NCBI RefSeq assembly: GCF_036884845.1
Contig: NZ_CP145732.1
Location: 2,976,001 to 3,040,000 of the forward strand
DNA: 64,000 bases
DNA from: Pseudomonas sp. MAG733B
Lineage (GTDB): Bacteria > Pseudomonadota > Gammaproteobacteria > Pseudomonadales > Pseudomonadaceae
Reading direction: 5' to 3'
The position numbers and the translations under genes were made by a program. The notes under the pieces are model-generated. The model was not told where the DNA came from and searched no databases. It was given only the letters and a program-made list of their open reading frames with translations. Numbering within the stretch: the stretch's first letter is position 1; each line of letters begins with the position of its first letter. Positions 60,620 through 64,000 of the stretch are shown piece by piece.

Positions 60620-62224
60620 ATGACGAGAGACGAGTCTCTGGTTGCGGCAATGCCTGCACCAGTGTTTTTGCCGAAAAACCGCTGGCTGACACCCACGCTG
60701 CAAAGCATCGCCCTGGTGCTGTTGCTGTGTGGAATGACCCTCGGCGGCTGGTCGCTTTACCTCGGCCTGCCAGTGGCCGTACTGGTTGTCTGGCTACCAC
60801 GCTTGCGCTCACGCGCACCCTCAGAATCCGCTCCTGCCGATACATCCAGCGCCATCTCCACGTTAACCCGCGATCTTTCCTACACCACCAGCCATAACGC
60901 GCTGTCGGCCGCCGGTGTGGCTTTTTCCGTCAAGCAACTGGCTGACAAGCTGCAATCGCAGCTCGGCGCGGCGGCACAAATTGTCAGCAATGCCGAAGTC
61001 ATGATCGCCACTGAACAAGCCACCTCGACCCTAAGTCGTGAAGCCCTTTGTGCTGCGAGCGAGGCGCATCAGAGCGGTGCGGCAGGGCGGACCGAGTTGG
61101 TCGAATCGATTGCGCGCATGCATCAGCTCAGCCAACGCGCCAACAGCAGCCGTGAGCTGATCGAAGCCCTGAGCCTGCGCAGCGATGATATCCAGCGCGT
61201 GACCCTGGTGATCCAGTCCATCGCCAGCCAGACCAACCTGCTGGCCTTGAACGCGGCAATCGAAGCGGCGCGGGCCGGGGAACACGGCCGTGGCTTCGCG
61301 GTGGTGGCTGACGAGGTTCGCGGACTCGCCGCGCGCACGGCGACCGCGACCGGTGAAGTCGGGGAGATGGTGGCCGACATCCAGCAACGCACCGCGCAAG
61401 TGGTGGAGCAGATCCGCCAACTGTCCAGCGACCTCGACACCGGCGTCGAGCAGGTCGAGCACACCGGTCAGCACCTGGAAAACATTGCCCGGCTGGCGGC
61501 CAGCGTCGAAAGCCAGGTCGGGGAAATCGCCCGAGGTGCGGACACCAACCGCGAACAACTCGACAGCCTGTTTCACGCCATTGAACAGATGCGCAGCGAC
61601 CTGGCCATCAGCGATCAACAGACCCGGCGCCTGGCCGAAGCCGCCGTGCAGATGGAAGGCCAGGCCGAAACCATCAGCGAACGCCTCGCCGAAGTGGGGC
61701 TCGATGATTATCACCAGCGGATCTACGACCTCGCTCGGGAAGGCGCGAGCCAGATCGCGGCGCGTTTCGAAGCGGACATCGAAGCCGGGCGTATCAGCCT
61801 CGACGATTTGTTCGACCGAAATTATCAGGCGATCCCCGATACCGTTCCGGCGAAATACCAGACGCGTTTCGATCGCTACACCGATCAGGTCCTGCCGTCG
61901 ATTCAGGAACCGTTGTTGCCCCGACATGAAGGCCTGGTGTTCGCCATCGCCTGTACTCAGCAGGGCTACGTGCCGACCCACAACCAAGTCTTCAGCCAGC
62001 CGCTGACCGGCGACGTGCAGGTCGATACCCTGCAAAACCGCACTAAACGCAAATTCGCCGACCGCACCGGCATTCGCTGTGGCAGTCATCAGCAGGCGGT
62101 ATTGCTGCAAACCTACACCCGCGATACCGGTGAACTGATGCACGACCTGTCGGTGCCGATCATGCTCAAGGGCAGGCATTGGGGAGGCTTGCGCTTGGGC
62201 TACAAGCCGGAGAAACCTCGTTAG
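60620..62224 (+). CDS. Methyl-accepting chemotaxis protein with C-terminal sensor domain
   Basis: 534 residues from ATG 60620 (GGGGTGA upstream; a GTG at 60611 is alternative). Two adjacent N-terminal membrane segments (about 22-62) leave almost no periplasmic loop. The signalling hairpin is [20 protein letters not shown] and following [18 protein letters not shown]. After it a roughly 165-residue domain ([20 protein letters not shown] ... [10 protein letters not shown]) forms the C-terminus. The sensory part thus lies C-terminal and cytoplasmic, the reverse of the common order. Ligand unknown. Confidence 0.92.
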   Translation: MTRDESLVAAMPAPVFLPKNRWLTPTLQSIALVLLLCGMTLGGWSLYLGLPVAVLVVWLPRLRSRAPSESAPADTSSAISTLTRDLSYTTSHNALSAAGVAFSVKQLADKLQSQLGAAAQIVSNAEVMIATEQATSTLSREALCAASEAHQSGAAGRTELVESIARMHQLSQRANSSRELIEALSLRSDDIQRVTLVIQSIASQTNLLALNAAIEAARAGEHGRGFAVVADEVRGLAARTATATGEVGEMVADIQQRTAQVVEQIRQLSSDLDTGVEQVEHTGQHLENIARLAASVESQVGEIARGADTNREQLDSLFHAIEQMRSDLAISDQQTRRLAEAAVQMEGQAETISERLAEVGLDDYHQRIYDLAREGASQIAARFEADIEAGRISLDDLFDRNYQAIPDTVPAKYQTRFDRYTDQVLPSIQEPLLPRHEGLVFAIACTQQGYVPTHNQVFSQPLTGDVQVDTLQNRTKRKFADRTGIRCGSHQQAVLLQTYTRDTGELMHDLSVPIMLKGRHWGGLRLGYKPEKPR

Positions 62225-62343
62225 AGGCGGGTGATTGTTACGGTTTTGGAAACGAAGCTGTACACAGTCGTTATTGTTTCTTCGCCTGCGGACTCATTAC
62301 CATACCTACATAGTTAGGTTGCTAACGGAGTTCGGAGGTCAGC

Positions 62344-62547
62344 ATGCAAAGCAAAGTCGATGTCGCGGTAATGATTGGCAGCGGTGTGCCCCCCAGTTTG
62401 CGCGCTCTGGGGCAGAGTGTGTGCTGGGTGGTGTTGCTCAACGGTGAGCGTCGGGGGACGGCATTTTCCAGTCGCACCGAAGCAGAGGAGTGCAAGGCTG
62501 CCTGGCTGGCGCAGTTGAACGCCGAGAAACCAGACAGCCTGCATTAA
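62344..62547 (+). CDS. Small conserved hypothetical protein
   Basis: 67 residues. ATG 62344 preceded by GGAGGTCAGC, a strong ribosome site. Sequence VCWVVLLNGERRGTAFSSRT then an acidic/basic helix (EAEECKAAWLAQLNAE). No family recognised; no signal peptide. Downstream of, and separate from, the chemotaxis gene. Confidence 0.75.
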   Translation: MQSKVDVAVMIGSGVPPSLRALGQSVCWVVLLNGERRGTAFSSRTEAEECKAAWLAQLNAEKPDSLH

Positions 62548-62555
62548 GCCTGAGG

Positions 62556-62795
62556 TTAGTGAATCTGGTGCATGCGCAGGTTGAGGTCGTCGACCACCCG
62601 CGCCCAGTCGGCATCTTCACGCAGTTGTTCTTTTAGGAAACCTGCCTGTTGCGGCGTCCAGAACTCGGCATCGATGAGTTTTTTGTCGTCGGGCAGCGGT
62701 GAATGGCTGGCAATGAAATCGTCGATAGCTTTCTGGGTGGAGTCCAGGCCGAGCTGGTCGAACAAACCTTTCAAATCGTGGGTCGGTGATTCCAT
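62556..62795 (-). CDS. DUF2789-family protein
   Basis: 79 residues from ATG 62795, with AAGGAG at 7 bp; a nearer ATG at 62801 overlaps that site. Marks of the family: SPTHDLKGLFDQLGLDS and FWTPQQAGFLKEQL. Function unknown. Convergent with the 62344 gene (8 bp apart). Confidence 0.85.
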   Translation of the reverse strand: MESPTHDLKGLFDQLGLDSTQKAIDDFIASHSPLPDDKKLIDAEFWTPQQAGFLKEQLREDADWARVVDDLNLRMHQIH

Positions 62796-62934
62796 TTTCA
62801 TCTCCTTGCAGGTTGCCGGTCGAATCGAATACGAGATCTGAGCTACGGCTTCTCTACTTCTGAGAGAGCCGGGCTTCAAGAGTTCGAAAACGATGTTTGA
62901 ACGCAGGAGAGAGCATAGACCGCAAACCCGGTCT

Positions 62935-63165
62935 TCAGGCTTTCAATGCACCGGCATCGACCGCAGCCTTGAGTTCTTTGGCGGATTCCTGGGCAGCGAC
63001 GGCGGCGATATCCGAGGACTTGAACCAACGGTCTTTCTCGACCTGGTGATAGGTCACGGTTTTCAGCGGTGGCTTGGCGCGCATGACGATCACTGCCTGA
63101 AACTCGCCGTCGACTTCTCTGGCTTCGCCCCGGATAAAAAACTCGCCGATATCAAATTCCGTCAC
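62935..63165 (-). CDS. Small conserved hypothetical protein
   Basis: 76 residues if it starts at GTG 63165, which has GGAAGG 7 bp upstream; the frame extends to 63264 but that part (with CNYCH) has no start support. TEFDIGEFFIRGEAREVDGE and AVIVMRAKPPLKTVTYHQVE are beta-rich, followed by a helical tail. No family named. Confidence 0.65.
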   Translation of the reverse strand: MTEFDIGEFFIRGEAREVDGEFQAVIVMRAKPPLKTVTYHQVEKDRWFKSSDIAAVAAQESAKELKAAVDAGALKA

Positions 63166-63326
63166 GTAGCAGCCTTCCCTTGGAAATACATTGTTGTTCT
63201 CAACGCAGCCCGCTTTCTGGGGGATGCGTTTTATTGGGCGGGCAGTATGGCAGTAGTTGCACATCGCCGCCTGAGATAAGTCGCCGGGCAGACGAAACGC
63301 TCATTGACGTGAGAGCGTTCGGCAAC

Positions 63327-63575
63327 TCAATAGCCTGATTCAAGCTGCCGGGCGAGGGCGCAGGCTTCGTTGTGGTCCGCTCGGAAACCTCTGACGCGTC
63401 CTGTGGAAATATCCTTGATGTGAAAGAAGGCATTGCCGGCCAAAACCACCTGAAACCGCGGCCGGGCAGGGGCGCCGTGAAGCAGTTGATGGGCGTGGAC
63501 GAGTGTCGGGAACGAGGTTGATGCGGTTGCCGTGTCTGGCGCCAGGGGGTAGGCAAAGTGAGTCAATGTGCACAT
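63327..63575 (-). CDS. Small hypothetical protein
   Basis: 82 residues. ATG 63575 with AAGGACTTCAT upstream. One compact alpha/beta-like sequence (FQVVLAGNAFFHIKDISTGR) with a helix at the C-terminus. No family recognised. Monocistronic. Confidence 0.65.
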   Translation of the reverse strand: MCTLTHFAYPLAPDTATASTSFPTLVHAHQLLHGAPARPRFQVVLAGNAFFHIKDISTGRVRGFRADHNEACALARQLESGY

Positions 63576-63679
63576 ATGAAGTCCTTTTCATTGTTTTTAC
63601 CGACGTATGTACGTCGTTATGGGTAGTCTGCGAGAGCATCGCTGCTCTAGAATCACCGTCACTGGTGGGTGAATGATGT

Positions 63680-63874
63680 TTATCTAAAGCAATTTTCCGC
63701 GGGCGATATGTAGGAAAAGTGCTTTTCTTGATCGGTTTTTTCCTCGATGTTGATAGTCCATAATTTTCTGGCCGCCAGCAGGGAGTTTTCCTTCAACCCC
63801 TGACGAACGCCGGGCAGGACGATGCGAGTGATGTTCCAGTAGTCTTCTCGATGCTTCGTGATGGATGAGTGCAC
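63680..63874 (-). CDS. Hypothetical protein, GTG start
   Basis: 64 residues from GTG 63874. Third codon positions are mostly G or C over the first 40 codons, which supports coding. Sequence HREDYWNITRIVLPGVRQGL looks amphipathic. A competing frame (63881-63684) overlaps it; codon character favours this one. Its ribosome site is weak. It follows the edge gene at 63890 by 15 bp. Confidence 0.4.
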   Translation of the reverse strand: MHSSITKHREDYWNITRIVLPGVRQGLKENSLLAARKLWTINIEEKTDQEKHFSYISPAENCFR

Positions 63875-63889
63875 TGCTCATTCAGGATT

Positions 63890-64000
63890 TCATCTCGGGT
63901 TATTTGGCTGCACCTTCGGCATTGCCGCTTTTTTGGCTGTGCGTTTTTTTCCGCGTACGGCACCATTTTTCAGATGTGGGGATGTTTCCTTGGCAGTAAG
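63890..64000 (-). CDS. C-terminal end of a gene cut by the right edge (Lys/Ala-rich tail)
   Basis: Minus-strand frame ending TGA at 63892-63890. The visible 36 residues include GKKRTAKKAAMPKVQPNNPR, a basic, disordered tail as in nucleic-acid-binding proteins. Family unknown; the body lies beyond the window. Confidence 0.4.
   Translation of the reverse strand, partial: LTAKETSPHLKNGAVRGKKRTAKKAAMPKVQPNNPR

Overview
The window reads as Pseudomonas chromosome, most likely of the P. fluorescens group. It has high-GC coding sequence, many LysR and GlxA-type regulators paired with small catabolic operons, an OprD-type porin, Pseudomonas-type small proteins (DUF2388, DUF6124, DUF2789) and many REP palindromes carrying the Pseudomonas core (GGGAGC..GCCTGCTGGCGA and variants). 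I see no rRNA, tRNA, CRISPR array, prophage or transposase. This assignment comes from protein and repeat character only.

Layout. 0-3.1 kb: a LysR gene cut by the left edge, a PPK2 polyphosphate kinase and a divergent Ppx/GppA phosphatase. 3.1-6.4 kb: a minus-strand operon of multicopper oxidase lipoprotein, outer-membrane barrel and SCO protein, probably for copper handling. 6.6-7.4 kb: two small envelope proteins. 7.5-13.9 kb: a LysR gene divergent from an agmatine operon (deiminase, N-carbamoylputrescine amidase, polyamine-binding protein, second Tat-exported deiminase), then a pyrroline/piperideine-carboxylate reductase-like gene. 14-22.3 kb: porin, LysR, and an aldehyde dehydrogenase - MFS - enolase-superfamily dehydratase - GMC oxidoreductase cluster. 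22.4-27 kb: single-domain response regulator, HAD phosphatase, GlxA regulator with SDR, PLP dehydratase, DUF2388. 27-36.7 kb: GlxA and cyclase pair, LysR, Fe-alcohol dehydrogenase - NIPSNAP - cyclase operon, SDR, MFS and FAD oxidoreductase. 36.8-40.7 kb: DinB, LysR, an orphan Rhs protein with a low-GC C-terminus, and a DUF6124 gene behind a structured leader. 40.7-51.9 kb: an acyl-CoA pathway operon, hydroxyacid dehydrogenase, LysR, OprD porin, aldehyde dehydrogenase and MFS symporter. 52-57.5 kb: LysR, aldo/keto reductase, SDR, SRPBCC, and a two-component system. 57.8-64 kb: membrane proteins, GST, DksA-like protein, chemotaxis receptor and small hypotheticals.

How the genes work together. 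The strongest new signal is regulatory. Four copies of one palindrome, (G/C)TTGA-N7-TCAAG, all in the same orientation, sit upstream of every transcription unit between 40.7 and 51.9 kb, around a single LysR gene. This ties porin, symporter, aldehyde dehydrogenase, hydroxyacid dehydrogenase and a five-gene CoA pathway into one apparent regulon of unknown substrate. A second, 33-nt two-copy operator links the Fe-alcohol dehydrogenase/NIPSNAP/cyclase operon and SDR to the MFS/FAD-oxidoreductase pair. A third 15-nt motif links the 14-15 kb porin/LysR pair with the 16.5-22 kb oxidation cluster. A structured, switch-like leader before the DUF6124 gene and an orphan Rhs toxin-like gene are the other main curiosities.

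All assignments are from reading motifs by eye; no database search was run. Starts were chosen by Shine-Dalgarno fit and family length where noted.
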